Both the position numbers and the translations under genes were made by a program. A stretch of DNA of 64,000 nt, from contig CAWEBE010000022.1 in NCBI GenBank assembly GCA_963806735.1, positions 124,001 through 188,000 on the forward strand. Direction: 5' to 3'. The notes under the pieces are model-generated. The model had not been told where the DNA came from. It made no database searches and worked only from the letters and a program-made list of their open reading frames with translations. Shown here piece after piece: positions 8,647 to 17,689 of this stretch; within the stretch, counting starts at the first letter, position 1, and every line of letters starts with the position of its first letter. This DNA comes from CADEFX01 sp963806735 (GTDB taxonomy: Bacteria > Pseudomonadota > Alphaproteobacteria > Rhizobiales > Hyphomicrobiaceae).

Positions 8647-8853
8647 ATGATCAAGCAACCCGCCACCCGCGACGAGATTGCGGCTCTTGCCAGAAACGCC
8701 GGCCTCGATCTTCCCCCCGATCTCTTCGATGAGCTGGTTGAGGCTTATCGCCACGTCGAGCCGATGCTCATGCGGCTGCGCCGTGGTAGGGCTCACTCGG
8801 ATGAGCCTGCGCATGTTTTCGACCCGCGCAGGTTTGCAGCGGGACAGAGCTGA
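8647..8853 (+). CDS. AtzG-like small subunit of an amidase
   Basis: 68 residues, the size of AtzG, the GatC-like partner of 1-carboxybiuret hydrolase AtzE. It has an N-terminal helical segment (LARNAGLDLPPDLFDEL) and a conserved C-terminal DEPAHVF motif shared with the second small subunit at 17470. In cyanuric-acid degradation AtzG stabilises AtzE. The gene stops 3 nt before the amidase start, which fits stoichiometric co-translation. An AGGCACAAGGAA Shine-Dalgarno region precedes the ATG. Confidence 0.8.
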   Translation: MIKQPATRDEIAALARNAGLDLPPDLFDELVEAYRHVEPMLMRLRRGRAHSDEPAHVFDPRRFAAGQS

Positions 8854-8856
8854 GCG

Positions 8857-10296
8857 ATGGCGAATGCTCTGCATGATCTGACCATCGCGGAGATTGGCCG
8901 CCGGCTGCGTGACCGCTCATTGTCGTCTGTCGAAATCACTCGCGCCTATCTGGAACGCATCGAGGATTGCGACTGCACGCTCGCCAGCTACCTTCTAGTG
9001 ACTGCCGAGCGCGCGCTGAGCGAGGCGAATGAGGCCGACGCCGCATTCGCACGTGGAATCGACCGCGGTCCAATGCAGGGCATTCCGTACGCACTCAAGG
9101 ATGTCTACGAGACCAAGGGATTGCGCACGACTGCGCATTCGAAGCTGCTCGAGCACTATGTGCCAACCCGCGACTGCACCGTGCAAGCGAAGCTTCGGGC
9201 GGCGGGTGGCGTGCTGCTCGGAAAGCAGGCGACTTGGGAGTTCACCTACGGCGGACCGTCATTCGATTTGCCATGGCCGCCGGCGCGCAACCCTTGGGAC
9301 CTGGACAAATCTACTCTTGGGTCTTCCTCCGGAGCTGGAGCGGCGGTGGCCGCCGGGCTGTGCGCGGGCGCGATGGGATCGGATACTGGCGGTTCAATCC
9401 GCATGCCGGCCACCGTTTGCGGAATCGCGGGGGTGAAACCGACATACGGGCTGGTCAGCCGCACGGGTGTCATTCCCAACTCGTATTCCTTTGATCACTG
9501 CGGCCCGATGGCCTGGACCGTCGAGGATTGTGCTTTGATGCTGCAATCGGTGGCGGGCCATGATCCGACTGATCCCGCCTCGATCTATGCGCCGCCGCAG
9601 GACTATATAGCGGCCCTCAATCGACCATTGCGTGGACTTCGTATCGGCGTTTTACGGGATTGGTACGAGCTGGAGGTGAAGGCCGTCGAAAGCGTAATTG
9701 AAGCGATGAATCGGGCAATCGAGGTGCTCGCGTCGCTGGGCTGCACGCTCAAGAATGTCAGTTTGCCGCCGATGCGCGACTTCACGGACTGCAAGACGCC
9801 GATTTCTCTGTCGGAGATCTATGCCATCCATGAAAAAGATCTGAAGACGAGGCCACGCGACTTCGGTCACAGCCTGCGCTGGCGCATAATGCCAGGCGCG
9901 TTGATCCGCGCCGAGGACTACATCCAGGCGATGCGCTGGCGCACCGAGCTGACGCAGCAGACCTTGTCGGTGTTTGACGAAGTCGACCTTCTGGTCACAG
10001 CCGGTTCCTTTGCCCCGGCCCCAACACTGGCGCCAGACGAGCCGCCGACCTTCATCGGCGCTGCCGTTCCATCCATCACCACTCCCTTCAATCTCACCGG
10101 AATGCCGGCGCTTTCGGTCTGCAATGGCTTCGATGCGGAAGGGCTACCTCTGGGCATGCAAATCGCGGGTCGGCCGCTCGACGATGCCAGCGTTCTGGCA
10201 CTTGGACATGCTTTCGAGCGGATAACCGATTTCCGTCAACGGCGGCCCGAGATCAACAGATCGTCGGAGCATCGTATGGCGAGTGTCGGCCAATAG
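8857..10296 (+). CDS. Amidase-signature hydrolase, AtzE-like (amidase 1)
   Basis: 479 residues, full length for the family. The catalytic triad is visible: Lys81 in IPYALKDVY, the cis-Ser in LGSSSGAGAA (about 157), and nucleophile Ser180 in GSDTGGSIRMPA. Immediate pairing with the AtzG-like gene points to the AtzE branch, which hydrolyses the terminal amide of carboxybiuret-like substrates. The actual substrate here is unknown. The 10367 binding-protein gene follows directly, suggesting one operon through the transporter genes. Confidence 0.88.
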   Translation: MANALHDLTIAEIGRRLRDRSLSSVEITRAYLERIEDCDCTLASYLLVTAERALSEANEADAAFARGIDRGPMQGIPYALKDVYETKGLRTTAHSKLLEHYVPTRDCTVQAKLRAAGGVLLGKQATWEFTYGGPSFDLPWPPARNPWDLDKSTLGSSSGAGAAVAAGLCAGAMGSDTGGSIRMPATVCGIAGVKPTYGLVSRTGVIPNSYSFDHCGPMAWTVEDCALMLQSVAGHDPTDPASIYAPPQDYIAALNRPLRGLRIGVLRDWYELEVKAVESVIEAMNRAIEVLASLGCTLKNVSLPPMRDFTDCKTPISLSEIYAIHEKDLKTRPRDFGHSLRWRIMPGALIRAEDYIQAMRWRTELTQQTLSVFDEVDLLVTAGSFAPAPTLAPDEPPTFIGAAVPSITTPFNLTGMPALSVCNGFDAEGLPLGMQIAGRPLDDASVLALGHAFERITDFRQRRPEINRSSEHRMASVGQ

Positions 10297-10366
10297 AACA
10301 GGCAGCAATGCGTTGCGCGACCGACCTGTTGGGCGAGACTGTGGAACGACTGAGGAAAGGGACTCG

Positions 10367-11986
10367 ATGATGAAGAGATATCTATTTGGCATCCTTTGCG
10401 CTGCGTTGGTCGCGGGGCTTTCGACAATCCATGCGGCCTGGGCGCAGGCCCCTGCCAAGCAAAGCGTGCTACGTGTGGCTATGACGGTGGCAGACATTCC
10501 ACTGACAACTGGTCAAGCAAGCAATGGGCATGAGGGACTGCGCTTCATCGGCCTGACGATCTACGACACGCTGGTTCGTTGGGACTTGAGCAAGCGAGAT
10601 GAGGCCTCGAAGCTGCTGCCTGGCTTGGCGGAGTCATGGAAAGTCAGTGATACCGACAAGAAAGCTTGGACGTTCAACCTTCGCAAGGGCGTGAAATTCC
10701 ATGACGGGTCGGAGTTCACGGCTGACACCGTGGTCTTCAACTTCGAAAAGCTGATGCGCAAGGACTCGCCCTATTTCGACCAAGCGCAATCCAATCAGGG
10801 GGCACAGTTCTACGGTTCGATCGCCGACTGGAAGAAGATCGACGACTACACGATCCAGATCATCACAAAGGCACCGGATGCGGTGCTGCCGTTTGCTCTG
10901 ACCAATATTCCGATGTCGAGCCAGAAGCGCTGGGAGGAAGTGGGCAAGGACTGGACGAAGTTTGCCGAGAAGCCGTCCGGCACCGGGCCCTGGATGATGG
11001 ACTTCTGGAAGGCGCGCGAGCGCGCCGAGCTCGTCCGCAATCCGAACTACTGGGATAAGACTCGGATCACCAAATCGGACCGGCTAGTCCTGTTGCCCAT
11101 TCCGGACCCCAACTCCCGGGCTAATTCCTTGCTGGCCGGACAGGTGGATTGGATCGAAGCACCACCACCGGATGTGATTCCGCGCCTGAAACAGGAGAAG
11201 ATGCAGATCACCTCGAATATCTACCCGCATATCTGGCCGTGGTGGCTATCGTTCCTTGACGATTCTCCCTTCAAGGATATCCGTGTCCGCAAGGCGGCCA
11301 ATCTGGCCATCGACCGTGACGGCCTGGTGAAGCTACTGGGTGGCATGGCGGTCCCGGCTAAGGGGCACGTGAACCCGGGTCACCCCTGGTTCGGCAAACC
11401 GACATTCGACATCAAGTACGACCCCGAGCAAGCGAAGAAACTGCTCGCCGAAGCCGGATATGGACCGAACAATCCCGTCAAGATCAAGCTCATCAACTCC
11501 CCGTCGGGCTCGGGCCAGATGCAGCCGCTGCCAATGATCGAGCTCATCCAAGAGAACTTCAAGGCGGTGGGCATCGAGGTGGAATACGAGATTCTCGAAT
11601 GGGAAACTCTGCGATCACGCCGTCGGATGGGCGCCGCCGCTCCTGACAACAAGGGACGTCACGGCATCAATAACTCCTGGGCCTTCTTCGATCCGGAGTT
11701 CGCACTGATCAAGAGCTACGCTTCGCATTGGCCAGTGCCGACCGGCTTCAACTGGGGCGGCTTTAAGAATGAGAAGGCGGACGAACTGGCCAAGAAGGCG
11801 TCCGAGGCGTTTGATCCGGCAGAACAGGATAAGATCCTTGCCGAGATGCATGGTCATGTCGTGGACAGCGCAGCGATGATATGGGTCGTGCACGACCTCA
11901 ATCCACGAGCGCTGCGGGCCAACGTGAAAGGGTTCGTGCAGGCGCAGAACTGGTTCCAGGATCTGACGCCTGTCTATGTCGACTGA
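10367..11986 (+). CDS. Periplasmic substrate-binding protein of a Dpp/Opp-type ABC importer
   Basis: 539 residues from ATG 10367, preceded by a GAGGAAAGGGA ribosome-binding site. It has a signal peptide ending near AAWAQA, so the mature protein starts about residue 27. SBP family 5 motifs are present: an N-terminal YDTLVRWD, WTFNLRKGVKFHDG with FTADTVVFNF, and the central FKDIRVRKAANLAIDR. It captures an oligopeptide-like or amide ligand in the periplasm and hands it to the two permeases encoded next. Ligand identity cannot be read from the sequence. Confidence 0.9.
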   Translation: MMKRYLFGILCAALVAGLSTIHAAWAQAPAKQSVLRVAMTVADIPLTTGQASNGHEGLRFIGLTIYDTLVRWDLSKRDEASKLLPGLAESWKVSDTDKKAWTFNLRKGVKFHDGSEFTADTVVFNFEKLMRKDSPYFDQAQSNQGAQFYGSIADWKKIDDYTIQIITKAPDAVLPFALTNIPMSSQKRWEEVGKDWTKFAEKPSGTGPWMMDFWKARERAELVRNPNYWDKTRITKSDRLVLLPIPDPNSRANSLLAGQVDWIEAPPPDVIPRLKQEKMQITSNIYPHIWPWWLSFLDDSPFKDIRVRKAANLAIDRDGLVKLLGGMAVPAKGHVNPGHPWFGKPTFDIKYDPEQAKKLLAEAGYGPNNPVKIKLINSPSGSGQMQPLPMIELIQENFKAVGIEVEYEILEWETLRSRRRMGAAAPDNKGRHGINNSWAFFDPEFALIKSYASHWPVPTGFNWGGFKNEKADELAKKASEAFDPAEQDKILAEMHGHVVDSAAMIWVVHDLNPRALRANVKGFVQAQNWFQDLTPVYVD

Positions 11987-12065
11987 GCGAGCGGACGGCG
12001 TAGCGCGAGCAGCGTCGTCCCGACTTGCTTGAACATGCCCACGGCAAGGCGGTGAGGCAGAGTTT

Positions 12066-13019
12066 ATGGCCGTCTACATTCTGCGGCGCGTCATCTACAC
12101 GATTCCGATTGCGATCGGCGTATCGATCGTATGTTTTCTGCTCATCCATATCGCTCCGGGCGATCCCCTGAGCGCGGTGATGCCCGAAGGGGCCTCGCCC
12201 GCGATCATCGCTCAAATCCGCGAGGCTTATGGCTTCGACCGACCAATGCCGGTCCAATACCTGAAGTGGCTGGGCCATGTGGTAACAGGCGATTTCGGCA
12301 TGTCTATCACGACCCGCCGCCCGGTCCTGGGTGAGGTGCTGCCGGCGGTCGCAAACACCATGATCTTGGCCACGGCGGCCGTGCTTTTCGGCTTCGCGAC
12401 GGGCTGCGCGCTCGGCATTGTTGCCGGGTACACCGCCGGCTCCCTGACGGACCGCGCCGTTACGGCCGTTGCCGTCACCGGCGTATCGATACCGCATTAC
12501 TGGCTGGGCATGGTGTTGGTGGTCATCTTCGCCGTCAACCTCGGCGTTCTGCCCGCGACCGGGATGGGCAGTGGCGGGTCCGGCAACTTCGCCTTCGACT
12601 GGGCAAGCTTGCGCTCGCTGATCCTGCCTGCGGTTACATTGTCTGTGATCCCGGCCGGCATCATCGCCCGCTCGGTGCGCGGCACGATTGCCGAGGTGCG
12701 CAAGCAAGAGTTCGTCCAGACCCTGTATGCCAAAGGCTTGCCGGGACGGCGCGTGTTCGCGCATGTGGTCAAGAACGCGATGCCAACCGTGCTAGCCATC
12801 ATGGGGCTGCAGCTTGCCCAATTGCTCGGCGGCTCGATCCTCGTGGAGACCGTGTTCGCCTGGCCCGGCACGGGATTTCTGATGAACAGCGCCATCTTCA
12901 ACCGGGACCTGCCGATCCTCCAGGGCACGATCCTGACATTGGCCATGTTTTTCATCGTGATCAATCTGCTTGTCGACATTGCCCAGACTGCCTTCGATCC
13001 GCGCATAAAACGGGTCTAG
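12066..13019 (+). CDS. ABC importer permease, DppB/OppB-like
   Basis: 317 residues with six membrane helices. The N terminus AVYILRRVIYTIPIAIGV is the standard DppB start, and the cytoplasmic EAA-type loop (RQ/ARS-rich segment, then KNAMPTVLAIMG) is present. The ATG at 12066 follows 79 nt after the binding protein. It forms the inner-membrane channel with the permease that begins 3 nt downstream of its stop. Confidence 0.92.
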   Translation: MAVYILRRVIYTIPIAIGVSIVCFLLIHIAPGDPLSAVMPEGASPAIIAQIREAYGFDRPMPVQYLKWLGHVVTGDFGMSITTRRPVLGEVLPAVANTMILATAAVLFGFATGCALGIVAGYTAGSLTDRAVTAVAVTGVSIPHYWLGMVLVVIFAVNLGVLPATGMGSGGSGNFAFDWASLRSLILPAVTLSVIPAGIIARSVRGTIAEVRKQEFVQTLYAKGLPGRRVFAHVVKNAMPTVLAIMGLQLAQLLGGSILVETVFAWPGTGFLMNSAIFNRDLPILQGTILTLAMFFIVINLLVDIAQTAFDPRIKRV

Positions 13020-13022
13020 GCC

Positions 13023-13922
13023 ATGGTCAGCGAGACAACCGTTCTCACTGCCAGTGTCCCTGCAAAAGGGCGACGCCCCGTGTCGCGCAGTTTCTGGCGC
13101 TCGGTGGGACGGCGAATCGTCCGCGACCCAGTGACGATGGTCTGCCTGACAATTCTCATATTGATCGCCCTGGCGGCCCTTCTTGCTCCTTGGATCACAC
13201 AACATGATCCCTACAAGACCAGCATCGCGCGCAGACTGCTCGCTCCGGGCGATCCGCGGCATTGGCTCGGTACGGACGAGTTGGGTCGCGATATGCTAGC
13301 GCGATTGATCTATGGCGGCCGCTTGTCATTGGTGACGGGATTGCTGCCGGTGGTTTTGGCAACAGCGATCGGCGGTACGCTCGGCGTCATCGCCGGTTAT
13401 GTTGGCGGCCGGGTCAACATGATGGTTATGCGCTTGATCGACGTGTTTTATGCATTTCCATCGGTGCTGCTGGCCGTGGCGATCTCGGGAACGCTGGGCG
13501 GCGGAATTATCAATACCATCGTATCTCTCACTCTGGTGTTCATTCCGCCCATTTCACGAGTTGCCGAAAGCGTCACGACGCAGGTTCGAACGCAGGACTA
13601 CGTGGAAGCCGCCCGGGCTACCGGAGCAGCCGGCTGGCGCATTGTCACGGGCCATGTGCTGTCCAACGTGACCGGGCCGATCCTCATTTATGCGTCCAGC
13701 CTCATCAGCGTGTCCATCGTGCTCGCAGCCGGCCTTTCCTTCCTCGGCCTGGGCGTCAAACCGCCCGAGCCTGAATGGGGACTGATGCTGAACACCCTAC
13801 GTCAGTCGATCTACGTCGCGCCTCTCAACGCGATCCTCCCCGGCGTGATGATCTTCGCGACATCGATGTGTTTCAATTTGATGAGTGATGGTCTGCGCGA
13901 TGCGATGGACGTCAAGCAATGA
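13023..13922 (+). CDS. ABC importer permease, DppC/OppC-like
   Basis: 299 residues. It has the DppC-type N-terminal helix, periplasmic segment and the LGTDELGRDMLARLIYG signature, followed by the EAA loop (YVEAARATGAAGWRI) and the late FLGLGVKPPEPEWG motif. The start is 3 nt after the upstream permease. The stop overlaps the next ATP-binding gene by 4 nt (ATGA), a sign of translational coupling. Confidence 0.92.
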   Translation: MVSETTVLTASVPAKGRRPVSRSFWRSVGRRIVRDPVTMVCLTILILIALAALLAPWITQHDPYKTSIARRLLAPGDPRHWLGTDELGRDMLARLIYGGRLSLVTGLLPVVLATAIGGTLGVIAGYVGGRVNMMVMRLIDVFYAFPSVLLAVAISGTLGGGIINTIVSLTLVFIPPISRVAESVTTQVRTQDYVEAARATGAAGWRIVTGHVLSNVTGPILIYASSLISVSIVLAAGLSFLGLGVKPPEPEWGLMLNTLRQSIYVAPLNAILPGVMIFATSMCFNLMSDGLRDAMDVKQ

Positions 13923-14956
13923 CGACGTCGGGGGCGCAACCAGTCCTCAAAGTGCAGGGTTTGAAAAAACACTTCCCTATTCTCGGCGGGATTCTCGGCC
14001 GGCCACAGGCTTGGGTTCAGGCCGTCGATGGGATCGATTTCGCCGTAGCTCGTGGCGAGACTCTGGGCATTGTCGGCGAGTCCGGATGCGGTAAATCGAC
14101 CTCGGCTCGCCTTCTCATGCACCTCGTCGAGCCGGATGAGGGAACCATAGTGTTCGAGGGCAAGGCGGTAGGTTCCGCCACCGGACGGCTAAGCGTGCGC
14201 GACCTCAGACGCCGCCTCCAGATGGTCTTTCAGGATTCTTATGCGTCACTCAACCCGCGACTGACTATTGAAGACTCTGTTGCTTTCGGCTTGAAGGCCT
14301 TCGGCCATTCACAGACCGACGCGAAAGCGCGCGTGGCCGAAATCCTGGGAATGGTCGGGCTCGAACCCGCCGTGTTCGCGCAACGCTATCCGCACGAGCT
14401 ATCGGGCGGACAGCGCCAGCGGGTAAATATCGCGCGGGCGCTGGCCATGGGACCGCGGCTGCTCATCCTAGACGAGGCAGTATCGGCACTGGACAAGTCG
14501 GTCGAGGCCCAGGTGCTGAACCTGCTTCAGGAGCTGAAAGCGAAACTCCAGCTCACCTACATCTTTATCTCACATGACCTCAGCGTCGTGCAGTACATCA
14601 GCGATCGTGTGCTGGTCATGTACCTCGGCAAGGTGGTGGAACTGGCACCCGTAGATGCGCTTTACGCAACGCCGGCTCATCCGTACACGCGAGCACTGCT
14701 GTCCTCACGACCGTCAATGGATCCGCGCCAGCGTGTCAGCGTGCCACCTTTGACCGGCGACCCACCCAATCCGATCAATCCACCGAGCGGTTGTCGCTTT
14801 CGCACAAGATGCCCGCTGGCCGAAGATGTCTGCGCAGAACGCGAGCCCCATCTCAGCGCATTCGATCCTGCGCTTTTGCATTCGGTCGCCTGCCATGCGC
14901 GTGCGGCCGGATCGGGACATAGTCAGGCACCTGCGGCCAAAGGGACGGCGCGATGA
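13919..14956 (+). CDS. ABC importer ATP-binding protein, DppF/OppF-like
   Basis: 345 residues. Walker A GESGCGKST, Q-loop MVFQDSYASL, signature LSGGQRQRV, Walker B LLILDEAVSALD and the H-loop SHDLS are all intact. The C-terminal oligopeptide-transporter extension carries the four-Cys region (CRFRTRCPLAEDVC) typical of the Fe-S or metal-binding tail. It pairs with the next ATPase, with 4-nt overlaps on both sides. Confidence 0.93.
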   Translation: MTTSGAQPVLKVQGLKKHFPILGGILGRPQAWVQAVDGIDFAVARGETLGIVGESGCGKSTSARLLMHLVEPDEGTIVFEGKAVGSATGRLSVRDLRRRLQMVFQDSYASLNPRLTIEDSVAFGLKAFGHSQTDAKARVAEILGMVGLEPAVFAQRYPHELSGGQRQRVNIARALAMGPRLLILDEAVSALDKSVEAQVLNLLQELKAKLQLTYIFISHDLSVVQYISDRVLVMYLGKVVELAPVDALYATPAHPYTRALLSSRPSMDPRQRVSVPPLTGDPPNPINPPSGCRFRTRCPLAEDVCAEREPHLSAFDPALLHSVACHARAAGSGHSQAPAAKGTAR

Positions 14957-15978
14957 CGGCGGCCTCAGCAAAGCGGCCGCTGGTCGAGGTCGAGAACCTC
15001 AACGTTCGGTTCGTGTCGCGCGATCTGGATATTTCCGTTGTCAATGATGTGAGCTTTAGTCTTTTGGGCGGCGAGGTGCTTTGCCTCCTCGGCGAATCCG
15101 GCTCCGGAAAGACGGTGACCTTGCGATCATTGATCCGGCTCTTTCCGCGCACAGCGCAAATCGGCGGCCGCATCCTCATAGACGGCATCGATGTGCTGAA
15201 GCTGCCCGAGCGCCGATTGCGGCAGGTCCGTGGATCGCTGGTCTCGATGATCTTTCAGGAACCAATGACCGCACTCGACCCCGTTTTCACGGTTGGAGAG
15301 CAGATTGCTGAGACGATCGTTTACCATGAGGATGCGTCGCGACGTGACGCTATGAGGCGGGCGCTCGAGCTGATGGAGCTCGTCCAGGTGCCCTCCGCGA
15401 AGCGCCGGTTGAACGCCTATCCGCACGAGCTTTCGGGCGGCCTGCGGCAACGTGCGATGATCGCATTGGCGCTCGCCTGCCGCCCCAAGCTGCTTCTCGC
15501 TGATGAGCCGACGACTGCCCTCGATGCGACCGTGCAGATCCAGATCTTGCTGCTGCTGCGCGAGTTGCAGCGCGAGTTTCAAATGGCAACGATCTTTGTG
15601 ACCCACGACCTTGGCGTCGCGTGTGAGGTCGCCGACCGGATCGCTGTTATGTATGCTGGGCGGTTTGTCGAGACCGGAACTGCTGTCGACGTTATGGCCA
15701 ACCCGAGCCACCCCTACACGGAGGGATTGCTTCGCTCGACGGTGCACGCCGGGCGACGCGGCCATAGGCTCGATCCGATCCCGGGATCACCGCCCGATCT
15801 CGCCGACCTGCCGCCGGGTTGCGCGTTCTCGCCCCGCTGCGGCTATGTCCGTGACATTTGCGTTTCCCGGCCGCCGGAGCTGGCGCGCCGACGCCAGGGG
15901 CATTGGGTGCGCTGTGTGCGCCAATCGAATCTGGCGGAGCATGAGTTGGCCGCGCCTACGGAGACGGAGGGTAGGTGA
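14953..15978 (+). CDS. ABC importer ATP-binding protein, DppD/OppD-like
   Basis: 341 residues. Walker A GESGSGKTV, Q-loop MIFQEPMTALD, signature LSGGLRQRA (Gly-Leu in place of Gly-Gln), Walker B LLLADEPTTALD, H-loop THDLG, and the C-terminal four-Cys tail (CAFSPRCGYVRDIC) are seen. It completes a full five-component importer. The gene order SBP-B-C-F-D departs slightly from the common B-C-D-F order. Confidence 0.92.
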   Translation: MTAASAKRPLVEVENLNVRFVSRDLDISVVNDVSFSLLGGEVLCLLGESGSGKTVTLRSLIRLFPRTAQIGGRILIDGIDVLKLPERRLRQVRGSLVSMIFQEPMTALDPVFTVGEQIAETIVYHEDASRRDAMRRALELMELVQVPSAKRRLNAYPHELSGGLRQRAMIALALACRPKLLLADEPTTALDATVQIQILLLLRELQREFQMATIFVTHDLGVACEVADRIAVMYAGRFVETGTAVDVMANPSHPYTEGLLRSTVHAGRRGHRLDPIPGSPPDLADLPPGCAFSPRCGYVRDICVSRPPELARRRQGHWVRCVRQSNLAEHELAAPTETEGR

Positions 15979-16045
15979 CCCGCGGCTTCCACGGAGATGG
16001 GCGGCCGCTGCCGCGTGCATTCGCACTATTGCAAGGATATAGCCT

Positions 16046-17452
16046 ATGAACGCATTGCATCATTTGAGTGTGACGGAGGCGAGCGCGTTGCTTGCTGCGC
16101 GCAAGTTATCGCCGGTCGAGTTGGTCGACGCGGTTCTCGCGCGCATCGAGGCGGTGGACCGGAAGATCTATAGCTATATCACGGTGAATGCCGACGGCGC
16201 GCGCAAGCAAGCGAAGGCCGCGGAGCGCGAGATTATGGCCGGCCGCTGGCGCGGTCCACTGCACGGGATTCCGTTTGCCGTAAAAGATAACTACTTAACC
16301 GCAGGCATCCGTACTACCGGCGCCTCCCGCCTGATGCTGGAGTACGTGCCCACTGAGACTGCCACCTGCGTCCAACAGCTGGAAACGGCTGGTGCGATTC
16401 TCATCGGCAAGCTGAATTGCTGGGAGTACGGGACCGGCGGCGGTGGGTTCTTCGTCTATGACGACCTGCCGTTCCCGCTTGCGCGCAATCCGTGGAATAC
16501 AGAGCGATACACTGGGGGCTCATCGACCGGCGCCGGCGCCAGCGTCCCGGCAGGAACGGCGCTCTTTGCGCTCGGCTCGGACACCGGCGGGTCCGTGCGG
16601 CTGCCGGCAGCGGCCTGCGGATTGCAGGGCCTCAAGAGCACCTATGGCCTCATCAGCCGAGCGGGCTGTCTGCCAAACTGCTGGTCGCTCGACGTTAACG
16701 GAGCCCTAACTTGGAGCGTCGAGGACAATGCCATCGTCACGCAGGCAATGGCCGGCTACGACCCGAAGGACCCTGCAAGCGCGCAAGTGGCAGTCGCCGA
16801 TCTGCGCAAGGACCTTCATTGCGGCGTGAAGGGCCTGACGATCGGTGTCGTGCGCGATCTCGGGCCGGAAGGCGAGATGGTCGAACCCAGCCTGACGGCA
16901 GCGCTGGAAGAGATGGCAAAGGTTCTGGCGAGCGGCGGTGCGATCCTGCGTGATCTGGTGCTGCCAGCTTCGCTCACGACCTATCAGCAGGTCACTGGGA
17001 CGATCAATGCATCGGAGTCGTTCTCGATCCATGAAACCGATTTCATGGAGCGATCGCATTTGATGGGCCGATCGTTGCGCGAGAAAATGATGACGGGCTT
17101 CTCGGTACGCGCGGCCGACTATCTTGCAGCCCTTCGCCTTCGCCGCGTGCTCGCGAAGTCCACCGATGCGATGATTCGCACTTGCGATGCCGTGATCCTG
17201 CCCGGCGCATTCCATGTCGCGCCACGGTTTGCGGACCACGAACTTGTTGGTCGCTACAGCACCGAGAACTCGACGCCGGTGTTTAATGTCACCGGTCATC
17301 CGGCGATGTCCATTTGCACCGGCTTCGATGTTGACGGCATGCCGCTGAGCACACAGATCGTCGGCCGGTATTTCGACGAAGCTACAGTGTTGCGCGTTGC
17401 GCAGGCTTACGAAACGGCAACGCTTTGGCGTGCGCGCCGGCCCGCCCTTTAG
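16046..17452 (+). CDS. Amidase-signature hydrolase (amidase 2)
   Basis: 468 residues. Lys80 in IPFAVKDNY, cis-Ser in GGSSTGAGAS (about 159-160) and nucleophile Ser183 in GSDTGGSVRLPA are intact. It resembles amidase 1 closely in the first 190 residues, so the two are likely paralogues. It starts 67 nt after the transporter and is followed by the second AtzG-like gene after 17 nt. It is probably the catalytic partner of that small subunit. Confidence 0.88.
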   Translation: MNALHHLSVTEASALLAARKLSPVELVDAVLARIEAVDRKIYSYITVNADGARKQAKAAEREIMAGRWRGPLHGIPFAVKDNYLTAGIRTTGASRLMLEYVPTETATCVQQLETAGAILIGKLNCWEYGTGGGGFFVYDDLPFPLARNPWNTERYTGGSSTGAGASVPAGTALFALGSDTGGSVRLPAAACGLQGLKSTYGLISRAGCLPNCWSLDVNGALTWSVEDNAIVTQAMAGYDPKDPASAQVAVADLRKDLHCGVKGLTIGVVRDLGPEGEMVEPSLTAALEEMAKVLASGGAILRDLVLPASLTTYQQVTGTINASESFSIHETDFMERSHLMGRSLREKMMTGFSVRAADYLAALRLRRVLAKSTDAMIRTCDAVILPGAFHVAPRFADHELVGRYSTENSTPVFNVTGHPAMSICTGFDVDGMPLSTQIVGRYFDEATVLRVAQAYETATLWRARRPAL

Positions 17453-17469
17453 AGGACAGGAGAATATTA

Positions 17470-17667
17470 ATGCCCAAGATGCCTGCTATCACCGCTGCCG
17501 AGATCGAGACCTATGCCAAGCGCCACGGCCTGATCAACTTTCCGCCGGAGCAACTGGCGCGTCTGGCAGAGCTTGCTGAAACAGTCGCCGAGACAAGCCG
17601 TGCGCTGCCGCGGATGCCCTCGAAGGGCGATGAGCCGGCTCACGTGTTCCGCGTGCCGCAGAAATAA
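17470..17667 (+). CDS. Second AtzG-like small subunit
   Basis: 65 residues from ATG 17470, behind an AGGACAGGAG Shine-Dalgarno site. It shares architecture with the protein at 8647: an N-terminal helix, then a hinge and the C-terminal GDEPAHVF motif. It lies between amidases 2 and 3, so either could be its partner. Upstream in-frame codons exist but lack a ribosome-binding site. Confidence 0.72.
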   Translation: MPKMPAITAAEIETYAKRHGLINFPPEQLARLAELAETVAETSRALPRMPSKGDEPAHVFRVPQK

Positions 17668-17689
17668 CGGCAGAGACCGAAGGGCGATC

